28,464 nt of DNA from Oscillospiraceae bacterium (lineage in GTDB: Bacteria; Bacillota; Clostridia; Oscillospirales; Oscillospiraceae), in assembly GCA_904501855.1 (NCBI GenBank), contig CAJGCI010000007.1, positions 1 through 28,464 on the forward strand. Direction: 5' to 3'. Of this stretch, positions 7,662 to 15,615 are shown piece by piece (positions within the stretch are counted from its first letter, which is position 1; the number at the start of each line of letters is the position of its first letter). Both the position numbers and the translations under genes were made by a program. The notes under the pieces are model-generated. The model ran no database searches. It saw only the letters and a list, made by a program, of their open reading frames with translations, and was not told the DNA's origin.

Positions 7662-8425
7662 TTCACATTCTTCCGGAACAAGATCCAAAGCCCTTTCAGC
7701 AGCAGATTATCATCCACAATGATCTCATGCCGGCATTCCTTTACGATGGCTCGGGAAAGCCCGCCTGTCGCCACCACTTTCGAAGTATATCCCAGTTCCT
7801 GCTCCATACGGTCTATGATCCCGTCGATCATCGCCGCATGACCGAACACGGCTCCTGCTTTCAGGCAGTCTACCGTATTGGTTCCAATGCAGTTTTTCGG
7901 TGCTTCCACAGATACCTGCTGGAGTAACGAAGTGTGTTCCGTGAGGGCATTCAGGGAGAGCTTCACGCCGGACATGATGGCACCTCCTCGAAAGGCACCG
8001 TTCTGATCCAGCACCATTGCCGTGGTTGCGGTCCCGAGATCCAGTACGATCAGCGGGGTACCGTACTCCTCCAGAGCACCGACACATGCCGCCACCAGAT
8101 CTGCACCTGCCTGTGAGGGATCATCGATCTTGATATTCAAGCCGGTGCGGATTCCCGCTCCCACAACAAGAGGTTCCTTTCCTGTCAGCTTTCGGATCGC
8201 CGTCTTTATTGCCTCGTCAACCTGAGGCACCACGGATGACAGGATCGCTCCTTCCAGATTCTTATAATCAATCTCCTCAAACTCCAGGATCTGTCGGAGC
8301 TGGACCGCATACTCGCTGCCGGTGGACATTGGATTAGTCACGATCCGCTCAATGCACCTGATGTTTCCTTCCTCGATGCATCCGAGAACAGTGTGTGTAT
8401 TTCCGACATCAACAGCCAAAACCAT
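7658..8425 (-). CDS. coaX: Type III pantothenate kinase
   Basis: 255 residues, the normal length. It phosphorylates pantothenate, the first step of coenzyme A synthesis, in the cytoplasm. It has the ASKHA fold motifs: DVGNTHTVLG at 6-15 (phosphate 1), QAGADLVAACVGAL in the middle (pantothenate-binding and catalytic Asp) and DLGTATTAMVLD (phosphate 2), then GGAIMSGVKLSLNAL. The ATG at 8425 is preferred over the upstream in-frame start at 8476 because MVLAVDVGNT matches the family N-terminus and GGGTGGA (8440-8434) lies eight bases upstream; the 8476 codon would also fall inside the promoter. It is first in a two-gene operon with the Gx/NusG-II fusion. Confidence 0.95.
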   Translation of the reverse strand: MVLAVDVGNTHTVLGCIEEGNIRCIERIVTNPMSTGSEYAVQLRQILEFEEIDYKNLEGAILSSVVPQVDEAIKTAIRKLTGKEPLVVGAGIRTGLNIKIDDPSQAGADLVAACVGALEEYGTPLIVLDLGTATTAMVLDQNGAFRGGAIMSGVKLSLNALTEHTSLLQQVSVEAPKNCIGTNTVDCLKAGAVFGHAAMIDGIIDRMEQELGYTSKVVATGGLSRAIVKECRHEIIVDDNLLLKGLWILFRKNVK

Positions 8426-8457
8426 GTTGTTAGTCCACCCTTTCAGTTGATACTGGA

Positions 8458-8486
8458 ATTGTACTGCAAACTCCATATGATGTCAA
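8458..8486 (-). promoter_or_regulatory. Promoter of the coaX operon
   Basis: On the minus strand, TTGACA (8486-8481), 17 bases, TACAAT (8463-8458). The predicted start is near 8451, giving a leader of about 26 bases, too short for a riboswitch. Confidence 0.85.
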
Positions 8487-8510
8487 AACGCAGCCGGGGA
8501 TCCGGCTGCG
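8485..8510 (-). terminator. Terminator of the glyS-nadE operon
   Basis: A 9-bp GC-rich stem, 8502-8510 with 8489-8497, has a GGAT/ATCC tetraloop and is followed on the minus strand by TTTT. The U-tract is short and overlaps the coaX -35 box. Confidence 0.7.
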
Positions 8511-8533
8511 TTGTTTTTCATCTGAAATTCGTC

Positions 8534-10435
8534 TCAGGCGTCCAGTTCCTTTTCCAGTTCTTCCAGTTCCTTCAAGTACAGAGTATCCATACCGTCGGAA
8601 GGCATCTGGAAACCGATACGGGGAGAAACCGAAAAGGCTTCCACATTGGGTCCGTCCATCAGGCAGGAGCGTTTGAACTGCTGGCTGAAAAGACGGCGGC
8701 AGTAGCTCTTGAGCCACTTCACCAGTTCAAGATCTTCAAACTCATCCCCATAGGCGATCTGTGCCAGACGGAAGGTCTTGGACGGGGTGAACCCGCTGAT
8801 AAGCATCTTATGAGTGAAAAAGTCCTGCAGGCTGTAGGAACCCACGTTCTCCTCGCTCTTCTGCTCGATGGTATCGTTGGTCACAGGAAGAAGCTCCGGT
8901 GTTACCGGGCAGTCCAGAACATCCCACAGAGCATCGGCCAGCACTTTATCCTCGGTATTCTGGGCGATGTGCTTGACTGCGGCACGGACCTGCGTCTTGG
9001 TCAGATCCATATTAATGTCATACATACTGGTGTGGTCGCCGTTGTAGGTGCACCATCCGTCGATGAACTCGCTGAGATCTTCGGTACCCACATCGAGACC
9101 GTTGACTTCGTTGGCGATATCCATCAGGACCTGCGTCCGTTCACGGGCCTGTGCATTTTCAAAAACGATATTGTAATCATCCCGGGGATGACCGATGTCA
9201 TCAAAGTGGACATTGACGGCATTGCCGATATCGATGACACGGACTTCCGCGCCCATCTGCTCAGCCACGATGATAGCGTTGGATTTGGTGCGGGAGGTGG
9301 TGCCAAAGCACGGAATGGTGCAGGCCACGACGTTGGTGGAAGGCAGGCCCATGCGTTTGACTGCCTGTGCACAGATCATAACGGTCAGGGTGGAGTCCAC
9401 ACCGCCGGAGATGCCGACGACGCAGTGATCCAGACCGGCATATTCCATACGTTTTACCAGACCGGAGACCTGAATATCGATCATGCGCTCACAATAGGAA
9501 GGAATGTCTTTCGCCAGAGCAGGCAGGTGTGGGTTCTTGGAGAAGTAACGGGTCAGTTCGGTGACGACCTCTTCCCCGCCGAAAGTGATGGGGCAATGGT
9601 CATCGGAACCGTCAAAGGATCCGTCCTTGATCCGCATATTGGCAAGGTAATTCACATCCAGCTCCGTCACGGCAAGAGCGTTCTCTTTCTCTTCATTTGC
9701 CAGGATCACACCATTTTCCGCCACGAGGCAAAGGCCGGAGAACACCTGATCCGTCGTGGATTCGCCCTTGTTGGGAGAGGCGCAGATCACACCGGACAGG
9801 GTGCGTTCAGACTGGTACTTCACGGAAGCTTCTGCTTCATCACGGCTACTCACAGTCATGGGGAAGGATGCCAGCTGTGCGATGACGGTCGCACCGGAGA
9901 CCGCATGCCTGACGGACGGCGGGACAATGGCATCCCGGTCTGCGCCCAGCTCTACCGCGATCTTCATATCGGGAACATTCTTGTTGACGAACAGGAGGTC
10001 CGTCATCATCAGTGCGCCATAAGTACCGTCGACGACAACATCTCTTACCTGATCGTCTGCCGGGACAAAGTGGGTTCCTTTGACGTGGGTACGGGGAACC
10101 ATGCCAAGAAGCTCACCGTCATATAAGGCCGCAGCGCAGCTGTACAGGCGGGTCTCATACAGGAACGGAAGCCCTACAAAGGTCAGAACATCCATGCCTT
10201 CGGAGGCTTTAATCACCTGAGCCAACGCTTTTTCCGCACCGTTCAGAAGGGTGCGCTGAGTGTACAGATCATAGCAGGTGCATCCGGTAAGGACCAGTTC
10301 CGGAAATACCAGTACCTTGACGCCTTTTTCATCTGCTTCCTTCATGGAAGCAATAACCTGCTGTGCATTATAGTCCGCATCTGCGACCCGGATCATGGGG
10401 GAAGCAGCTGCCACTTTCACAAAACCATGTTTCAT
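8534..10435 (-). CDS. nadE: NAD+ synthetase, GAT-NadE type with degenerate glutaminase domain
   Basis: 633 residues with the two-domain layout of glutamine-dependent NAD+ synthetase: a nitrilase-like amidotransferase domain (about 5-290) and an ATP-pyrophosphatase domain (about 320-625). The synthetase half has the P-loop GISGGVDST (341-349), PCFGTTSRT, ENAQARERTQ and YNGDHTSMY. The glutaminase half keeps the catalytic Glu (E46, VFPELVLTG), but the block normally reading EICEDLW reads ELGADRD (G164 in place of the nucleophilic Cys), and the usual VPKTYLP lysine is R115. It may therefore use free ammonia, or may be a diverged paralogue; the synthetase motif GTGDLSE also reads GTEDLSE. AGGAG eight bases before the ATG supports the start. 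It is the third gene of the glyS operon. Confidence 0.85.
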   Translation of the reverse strand: MKHGFVKVAAASPMIRVADADYNAQQVIASMKEADEKGVKVLVFPELVLTGCTCYDLYTQRTLLNGAEKALAQVIKASEGMDVLTFVGLPFLYETRLYSCAAALYDGELLGMVPRTHVKGTHFVPADDQVRDVVVDGTYGALMMTDLLFVNKNVPDMKIAVELGADRDAIVPPSVRHAVSGATVIAQLASFPMTVSSRDEAEASVKYQSERTLSGVICASPNKGESTTDQVFSGLCLVAENGVILANEEKENALAVTELDVNYLANMRIKDGSFDGSDDHCPITFGGEEVVTELTRYFSKNPHLPALAKDIPSYCERMIDIQVSGLVKRMEYAGLDHCVVGISGGVDSTLTVMICAQAVKRMGLPSTNVVACTIPCFGTTSRTKSNAIIVAEQMGAEVRVIDIGNAVNVHFDDIGHPRDDYNIVFENAQARERTQVLMDIANEVNGLDVGTEDLSEFIDGWCTYNGDHTSMYDINMDLTKTQVRAAVKHIAQNTEDKVLADALWDVLDCPVTPELLPVTNDTIEQKSEENVGSYSLQDFFTHKMLISGFTPSKTFRLAQIAYGDEFEDLELVKWLKSYCRRLFSQQFKRSCLMDGPNVEAFSVSPRIGFQMPSDGMDTLYLKELEELEKELDA

Positions 10436-10477
10436 CTTATATATCTCCTATTATCCGTTTGTGGATTGTTCCTTAAA

Positions 10478-10861
10478 TCAATTGTCCGCTCTTTGAAAAT
10501 CGAAGAGACTTTCATCATAGTATCGGAGGATCGCGGAACGGGATACCGCATAGAAATCATTCTCCAGAATGACTGTCAGTTTTCCTCCTTCCACTCTGCT
10601 GTCCTCTTCGCCGTCCAGCTGAGGAAAGACGTTTTCCTGCATTTCGGTCTGAAGCTCGTTCAAGTGTTTGCCGTAATACTCTGTTCCCTGCGGCGCCTCA
10701 TATCCCGGAATAGGATCTGTCCCGCTGGTAAAGCAAAGATACAGCACTCCGAGAAGGATCAGCAGAAGCAGAATGCATCCGGCAGGCTTGACCGCACGGG
10801 CAAACTGCATTCCGGCAGTTTCCTTAAACTCCGGACTTTTGGTGTCTTTTTCGTTCTCCAT
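10478..10861 (-). CDS. Small single-span membrane protein of unknown function
   Basis: 127 residues: a charged cytoplasmic N-terminus (about 1-25), one membrane helix at about 27-45 (CILLLLILLGVLYLCF), then about 80 outside residues that are acidic and end in an amphipathic-looking stretch. I recognise no family. Its ATG overlaps the glyS stop by one base (TGATG), so it is almost certainly translated from the glyS transcript, and nadE follows after 42 bases. The tight coupling supports it as a real gene. No catalytic motif is visible. Confidence 0.7.
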   Translation of the reverse strand: MENEKDTKSPEFKETAGMQFARAVKPAGCILLLLILLGVLYLCFTSGTDPIPGYEAPQGTEYYGKHLNELQTEMQENVFPQLDGEEDSRVEGGKLTVILENDFYAVSRSAILRYYDESLFDFQRADN

Positions 10862-12303
10862 CAGAATTTAATGCGTTCCTGAATGTACGCCTTGACTTCT
10901 TCGATGGGGATACGGACCTGTTCCATCGTATCGCGGTCGCGGACCGTGACGCAGTGATCGGCAGGTTTTCCCGCTTCTTCATCCCCAACCGTATCGAAAT
11001 CGAAGGTGATGCAGAACGGGGTTCCGATCTCATCCTCACGGCGGTACCGTTTGCCGATGGATCCGGTCACATCAAAGTCGCAGGTGAACTCTTTGGAAAG
11101 CTCCTGATACAATTCCATGGCCGGTCCGGTAAGCACTTCCTTCTTGGACAGCGGCAGGATGGCGCATTTGAACGGTGCCAGTGCGGGGCTCAGATGAAGC
11201 ACGGTGCGGACATCGTCCTTTCCCTTCTTATCCTGTCCCACGACCTGCTCGTCGTAGGCATCACACAGCACTGCCAGAACACAGCGCTCCACGCCCAGAG
11301 ACGGCTCGATGACATACGGAATATAATGTTCGTTCTTTTCGGTATCGTAATAGGTCAGATCCTGTCCGGAGGTCTCCTGATGGCGTCCCAGGTCGTAATC
11401 GGTACGATCGGCAACGCCCCAAAGCTCACCCCATCCGAAGGGGAAGAGATACTCGAAGTCCGTGGTCGCCTTGGAATAGAAGACCAGTTCATCGGGATCG
11501 TGATCTCTCGCGCGGAGATTCTCCTCCTGCAGTCCGATAGACCGTAGGAAATCATGACAGTAACTTCTCCAGTAATCAAACCATTTCAGATCGCTGCCAG
11601 GCTCGCAGAAAAACTCCAGTTCCATCTGCTCGAATTCTCGAACACGGAAGATGAAGTTGCCCGGGGTGATCTCATTGCGGAAACTCTTGCCCACCTGGCC
11701 GATGCCAAAGGGCAGTTTCTTCCGGGTGGTACGGGCAACGTTGGCAAAGTTCACGAAGATGCCCTGCGCGGTCTCCGGACGGAGATACACGGTATTCTTC
11801 GCGTCTTCGGTAACACCCTGGAATGTTTTAAACATCAGATTGAACTGACGGATATCGGTGAAATTGTGCTTTCCGCAGGTGGGGCACGGAATCTTGTGCT
11901 CATCCACGTACTCTTTCATCTCCGTCTGTGAAAAAGCATCGATGGGCTTCGGCAGTTCCACGCCGTTTTCCTCTGCCCAGTCCTCAATGAGCTTGTCTGC
12001 GCGGAAGCGTTCCTTGCACTCACGGCAGTCCATCAGTGGATCCGAGAACCCGCTGAGATGTCCGGAAGCGACCCAGGTCTGCGGATTCATGAGAATGGCG
12101 GAATCCAGTCCCACGTTATAAGGATTTTCCTGGATAAACTTCTTCCACCAGGCCTTTTTCACATTGTTCTTCAGCTCTGCTCCCAAAGGCCCGAAATCCC
12201 AGGTGTTGGCAAGTCCTCCGTAGATCTCACTTCCGGCAAAAATGAATCCACGGTTCTTGCACAGCGCCACGATCTTTTCCATGGTTTTTTCTTGATTTTT
12301 CAT
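10861..12303 (-). CDS. glyS: Glycyl-tRNA synthetase, homodimeric class II
   Basis: 480 residues from the ATG at 12303. It charges tRNA-Gly with glycine. The N-terminal GFIFAGSEIYGGLANTWDFG is diagnostic of the eukaryote/Bacillota alpha2-type enzyme, as opposed to the alpha2beta2 GlyQ/GlyS form. An insertion contains CRECKERFRADKLI and CPTCGKHNF, a cysteine-rich zinc-like site. Motif 2 is FRNEITPGNFIFRVREFE and motif 3 is PSLGVERCVLAVL; the anticodon-binding domain occupies the last 110 residues. Two starts six bases apart are possible (12309 and 12303); GGAAAGG at 12319-12313 is better spaced from 12303. It is the first gene of a glyS, small membrane protein, nadE operon. No T-box leader was found in front of it, although one is common for this gene in Bacillota. 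Confidence 0.95.
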   Translation of the reverse strand: MKNQEKTMEKIVALCKNRGFIFAGSEIYGGLANTWDFGPLGAELKNNVKKAWWKKFIQENPYNVGLDSAILMNPQTWVASGHLSGFSDPLMDCRECKERFRADKLIEDWAEENGVELPKPIDAFSQTEMKEYVDEHKIPCPTCGKHNFTDIRQFNLMFKTFQGVTEDAKNTVYLRPETAQGIFVNFANVARTTRKKLPFGIGQVGKSFRNEITPGNFIFRVREFEQMELEFFCEPGSDLKWFDYWRSYCHDFLRSIGLQEENLRARDHDPDELVFYSKATTDFEYLFPFGWGELWGVADRTDYDLGRHQETSGQDLTYYDTEKNEHYIPYVIEPSLGVERCVLAVLCDAYDEQVVGQDKKGKDDVRTVLHLSPALAPFKCAILPLSKKEVLTGPAMELYQELSKEFTCDFDVTGSIGKRYRREDEIGTPFCITFDFDTVGDEEAGKPADHCVTVRDRDTMEQVRIPIEEVKAYIQERIKF

Positions 12304-12357
12304 ACACATTTTCCTTTCCTGCAGCTGGCTGCCGCAGCGATAAAATACAACTATGAA

Positions 12358-12386
12358 ATTATATCATTCCCCTGTTAGCGCCGCAA
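12358..12386 (-). promoter_or_regulatory. Promoter of glyS
   Basis: On the minus strand, TTGCGG (12386-12381), 17 bases, and an extended -10 TGATATAAT ending at 12358. The predicted start is near 12351, about 48 bases before the start codon. Confidence 0.8.
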
Positions 12387-12392
12387 TACAGT

Positions 12393-12424
12393 GACAAAAC
12401 AAAAACAGGCTTCTTTCCACCTGT
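12393..12424 (-). terminator. Second, U-rich terminator behind the SGNH/SLH gene
   Basis: On the minus strand, ACAGG (12424-12420 side) pairs with CCTGT (12409-12405) around a ten-base loop, followed by TTTTTGTTTTG. The stem is short but the U-tract is strong. It lies just before the glyS promoter. Confidence 0.6.
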
Positions 12425-12445
12425 GTCCTTGTCGATTATTCATGG

Positions 12446-12490
12446 GAAAAGCGCAGTTTCCGCTACGCTTAGCAGAAAACTGCGCTTTTC
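12446..12490 (-). terminator. First terminator of the SGNH/SLH gene
   Basis: A perfect 14-bp stem, 12446-12459 with 12477-12490, has a 17-base loop that can itself form a small GCT/AGC stem. The stem ends in CTTTTC on either strand, so it can work in both directions; it starts 41 bases after the SGNH stop codon. Confidence 0.8.
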
Positions 12491-12531
12491 TCTCCGGCAT
12501 CCCGGTAAAGTGCCGTTATTATCTGTTTACG

Positions 12532-14301
12532 TTACAGGACATTCTGGCAGAGGCGGGTAAACATGGTGGCCGCTTCTGCACGAGTCGCAGTGCCTTTCGG
12601 CGCGATACGGTTGCCGGAACGTCCGTTGATGATTCCATGTCCCACTGCCCAGGAAACACTTTCCGCAGCCCAGCCGCTGACAGCGGACTGATCGGCGAAT
12701 GCGGAAAGATCTCCGCTTGCGGAAGTATCCTTATTCCTGTACAATGCATAGCTTCTCAGCATCGTCGCCAGTTCCTCGCGGGTTACGGGATTGGTCGGCC
12801 GGAAGCTTCCGTCATCATATCCGGAAACGACCCCGTTGTCCGCGGCCCACACCACCGGATTGACAAACCAGTCTGTAGCCACAACATCATTGAAAGGACT
12901 GAGGTTGCTAATGCTGGGTTTTCCGTCCATGGCATATAGCATAGTAACGACCATCGCCCTGGTAAGGGTAACTTCAGGACCGAACATATTATCCGTCATG
13001 CCGTCCATGATCCCCCGCTTCAATACATAGTCGATAGGTTCGTGATACCAGCTTGTTGAAACAAGATCGACAAACTTCGCCAGCGGGCAGTTCGTATCTC
13101 CGTCCATTCCCATGGCTTTCATGATCTGTTCTGCCATGAAGCGGTGTCCCTCATAGTCAGGATGGCAGTGTACAAGGAACCGCAGCCAGTAGCTTGGGCT
13201 ATAAATGGTATCGGATTTCCAGACCTGAGTTCCCATCACATCCACATAATGGATATCATTTCTGAATGCGCATTCCTCTTTGGCGTAATGCTCCAGCTTG
13301 TTGCAAAGGTCCACGCCGGCCTGGTAGAGGAAATCTCGGATCGCATCATCTTCCGGTTCCGCATATTCGAAGGTGTTATACATACCCACGTAATAGATCT
13401 CTGCCGTGGGATTGAGCTGTCGGATCACCCGGATCATGCGGTCCATGTTCTTCTTGAACAGCTGAAGGTACTCTTCCTCTTTCGTGAAGATATCTGCGTA
13501 GGTGCCGCCAAACATCTGGATCAGATCATCCAGAGAGGTGGCGAGATTGAGCTTTCCCTTGAGGGCGCTCAGCGCCGGCTGCGCCGCCATGCCGTACACG
13601 TAATACTCCGTACGCAGGAAGAAATCCAGCAGCGCCATGGTAAAGGTATCGTTGTTGCCGAGATTGAGGACGATGGCGTCGGAAGAGGCGATATGGTTCT
13701 TGATATTGGCTTTCAGGGTCTCCGTATCATCCGTGGGTGCTCCGAAGATCTTCGGCAGGAAGAAAGTGCATTCCGACAGCCAGCGGAGATAATAGTTCTT
13801 CGGCTGAGCCAGCTCGTTGTCGTATTCCTCATCGATCCAACGCAGGAAGTTGATGGCCGTATAAGACTCGCGGGCATCTTTATTCACCACATCAAAACCG
13901 GCTTCATCCCGAAGGATCTGGGGGTAGGAACCGTCCACGATGGTGGCGCCGTGAAGAGTAAACTGGTTGATCAGGCTGTTCACATTCTCACTCAGTCCGT
14001 ATCCAGCCGGGATCGAGTCGCCGATGATCGTCAGAACTTTCTTCCCGTCCGTCCGGGGATCCGGGGTCGCCGGTGCCGCCGGTACGGTTGCGGGCTGCGC
14101 CGGTGCTGCCGGTTCCACAGTCGCGGGCTCTTCCGCCGCCGGTGTTTCCGCTGCGGGTTGCGTCTCCGTCGCTACAGTATCTGCTGCGGCGGGATCCGCC
14201 GCTTCGTCAACGGGATCTGCATAGACGCCGACGCACAGCAGTGCGACGGTCATTGCCAGAACCAGAAGCAGAGAAATCAGTCGCTTTGAACTCATTTTCA
14301 T
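12532..14301 (-). CDS. Secreted SGNH/GDSL-type hydrolase with three SLH repeats
   Basis: 589 residues. A signal peptide (about 1-28, cleavage after VYA) is followed by a low-complexity linker of Ala, Pro, Glu and Thr (30-82). The SGNH hydrolase-like domain (about 87-400) has the nucleophile block IIGDSIPAGYG with S96, the GNND block (NLGNNDTF, 213-220) and a C-terminal block HCHPDYEGH (378-386). The Asp three residues before the catalytic His in most members is Val here, so activity should not be assumed. Three S-layer homology repeats at about 409-457, 469-518 and 534-586 would bind pyruvylated wall polymer and hold it on the cell surface. Likely an esterase on cell-wall or dietary polymer; substrate unknown. 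The ATG at 14301 overlaps the stop of a tiny upstream reading frame. No strong ribosome site of its own is visible. Confidence 0.88.
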   Translation of the reverse strand: MKMSSKRLISLLLVLAMTVALLCVGVYADPVDEAADPAAADTVATETQPAAETPAAEEPATVEPAAPAQPATVPAAPATPDPRTDGKKVLTIIGDSIPAGYGLSENVNSLINQFTLHGATIVDGSYPQILRDEAGFDVVNKDARESYTAINFLRWIDEEYDNELAQPKNYYLRWLSECTFFLPKIFGAPTDDTETLKANIKNHIASSDAIVLNLGNNDTFTMALLDFFLRTEYYVYGMAAQPALSALKGKLNLATSLDDLIQMFGGTYADIFTKEEEYLQLFKKNMDRMIRVIRQLNPTAEIYYVGMYNTFEYAEPEDDAIRDFLYQAGVDLCNKLEHYAKEECAFRNDIHYVDVMGTQVWKSDTIYSPSYWLRFLVHCHPDYEGHRFMAEQIMKAMGMDGDTNCPLAKFVDLVSTSWYHEPIDYVLKRGIMDGMTDNMFGPEVTLTRAMVVTMLYAMDGKPSISNLSPFNDVVATDWFVNPVVWAADNGVVSGYDDGSFRPTNPVTREELATMLRSYALYRNKDTSASGDLSAFADQSAVSGWAAESVSWAVGHGIINGRSGNRIAPKGTATRAEAATMFTRLCQNVL

Positions 14302-14333
14302 TCTTGTTCACTTTCGGCCGCGACTAACTGCAC
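14298..14333 (-). CDS. Possible 11-residue leader peptide before the SGNH/SLH gene
   Basis: GTG at 14333 opens an 11-codon frame (MQLVAAESEQE) ending in a TGA that overlaps the SGNH start as ATGA. Eight bases upstream is a strong ribosome site, AGGAAGGAG (14350-14342), whereas the SGNH start itself has none. This suggests translational coupling. It is only 11 codons, so it could be coincidence. Confidence 0.4.
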   Translation of the reverse strand: MQLVAAESEQE

Positions 14334-14421
14334 AGCCGATACTCCTTCCTGTGAGCGATCCGACCCGCTGTGATTGCGAATCGACACCGATGCACCTCAA
14401 ACAAGCACATTCGTAACTGGT

Positions 14422-14451
14422 ATTGTACCATTTTTTGACACTGTTCTGCAA
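14422..14451 (-). promoter_or_regulatory. Promoter of the SGNH/SLH gene
   Basis: On the minus strand, TTGCAG (14451-14446), 18 bases, TACAAT (14427-14422). The predicted start near 14415 gives a leader of about 114 bases; no known riboswitch is recognised in it. Confidence 0.7.
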
Positions 14452-14461
14452 CTATTTCAGC

Positions 14462-14477
14462 ATTAATATATATTAAT
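14462..14477. promoter_or_regulatory. 16-bp perfect palindrome between divergent promoters
   Basis: ATTAATATATATTAAT is a perfect inverted repeat lying ten bases upstream of the -35 box of the SGNH promoter, in the intergenic stretch 14334-14672. It could be an operator or simply an A/T-rich UP element. I see nothing else in 14478-14580. Confidence 0.35.
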
Positions 14478-14580
14478 TCATTGTTTTCCTTCCCTGCTTA
14501 CTTTTTCATCTTCCGCAAAGATGGCCGGACGAAACTATGACCGCCGATTTGCTGGATGACGGCAAAATATCAATCCATGG

Positions 14581-14609
14581 TGGAAACATTGTTTCTTAAG
14601 TGGTACAAT
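14581..14609 (+). promoter_or_regulatory. Extended -10 promoter of the 14673 membrane protein gene
   Basis: TGG-TACAAT (14601-14609) forms an extended -10; the -35 at 14581-14586 (TGGAAA) is poor with a 17-base spacer. The predicted start is near 14616. Confidence 0.5.
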
Positions 14610-14672
14610 TTTCTCATCACCGTTGATCTCTCCCTTTGGGAGAACGTCTCCGTCAGGAAAAGAGGCTGCAAC

Positions 14673-15530
14673 ATGTCTGAAAACAATCTCACAAATCCCA
14701 TTCCCGATCCGGAAGTACCAACAGGTCCGAAACTTCAGGAACCCCGCAAGCCGGACAAGATACGTTATACGCTCCGCCGCAAGGGCTTTCTGTTCTCCGG
14801 TGCGCTGCTGCTGATTGCTCTGTCTATCCTGTTTCGTCTGATCGGATACTGGGGATTCTGGTCTCATATCACCAGCACGACCTACACACAGGTTTTCCTT
14901 CCGGTCCTGTGTGCGCTTCTGCTCATCGTATTTCTTCCTGTCTTTGCCAATCACGGATTGTGGATGACGGCCATTCCCATCGTGCTGGAAGCTGTGTTTT
15001 TCATTCTGGAGACCGGTCATATCTCGGTGTGGTGGGTAAAAGCAGTCAGCATCCTTCTCTACATTGTGATCGCCATTATTTATACCATGACCGTATTCGG
15101 GAAGATCCCTTCGAAATGGCCGCTGGTGATCTCCATCGGAGTCCCGCTGGTCTATCACCTGGCGGTTCAGGATCGTACTTCCCTTCTGGAGGCATCCAGT
15201 CCCGACACGCTCGTCGCATGGATGCCGGAGATTTCCGCCATGACGTTTGTGCTGGCACTGCTGCTGATCACCCTTGCTCTGGTTAAAAAGGTCACGACAT
15301 ACGGTCCTCCCGTGGTGGATCCCCGAGCCGAACTTCCTCAGATCCGGGATCTGAAATATGTTCCGGAAGAGCTGGAATACCACAGTATCCTCAAGGAACG
15401 GAGAGAACGGAAGAAGGCGGAAGCCGCTGTCGCGGAACAGACACCGGTCCTTCCCGAGGGAGAAGACTTCCTTATGGATGACCCAGAGGAAATCTCTCCT
15501 CCGGCACCATCCTCTGAGGAGAATCCGTAA
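14673..15530 (+). CDS. Multi-pass membrane protein of unknown function
   Basis: 285 residues. A proline-rich cytoplasmic N-terminus (about 1-38) precedes about six membrane helices between 39 and 205, and a soluble charged C-terminal tail of about 75 residues rich in Glu, Lys and Pro. I recognise no family and no catalytic motif. The ATG at 14673 is preferred over the in-frame ATG at 14556 because AGAGG at 14661-14665 lies seven bases upstream, the predicted promoter lies at 14581-14609, and the intervening 39 codons look non-coding. It is monocistronic, with its own terminator. A scaffolding or small-molecule permease role is possible but not shown. Confidence 0.75.
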   Translation: MSENNLTNPIPDPEVPTGPKLQEPRKPDKIRYTLRRKGFLFSGALLLIALSILFRLIGYWGFWSHITSTTYTQVFLPVLCALLLIVFLPVFANHGLWMTAIPIVLEAVFFILETGHISVWWVKAVSILLYIVIAIIYTMTVFGKIPSKWPLVISIGVPLVYHLAVQDRTSLLEASSPDTLVAWMPEISAMTFVLALLLITLALVKKVTTYGPPVVDPRAELPQIRDLKYVPEELEYHSILKERRERKKAEAAVAEQTPVLPEGEDFLMDDPEEISPPAPSSEENP

Positions 15531-15541
15531 GAAATACTCTG

Positions 15542-15580
15542 CCGCAGAAGTCTTTGAACTTCTGCGGTTTTTCTTTGTTT
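15542..15580 (+). terminator. Terminator of the 14673 membrane protein gene
   Basis: Stem 15542-15551 with 15558-15567 (CCGCAGAAGT/ACTTCTGCGG) has a six-base loop and is followed by TTTTTCTTTGTTTT. Confidence 0.93.
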
Positions 15581-15615
15581 TCCATCCGATTATGAGCAAA
15601 TGTAACAATTCGTTG

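Noticed and set aside
8393..10126. A 577-codon open frame on the plus strand
   Set aside because: Antisense to coaX and nadE; the composition is that of a shadow frame.
12304..12360. Possible T-box leader of glyS
   Set aside because: The leader is under 50 bases and lacks the AGGGTGG-type T-box sequence and an antiterminator.
13144..14289. A 381-codon open frame on the plus strand
   Set aside because: Antisense to the SGNH/SLH gene; its arginine- and cysteine-rich C-terminal region mirrors the Ala/Pro linker.
14302..14415. Possible riboswitch in the SGNH/SLH leader
   Set aside because: Some stems can be drawn (CACAGC/GCTGTG), but none of the conserved cores of known riboswitch classes, including the c-di-AMP type common before wall hydrolases, is present.
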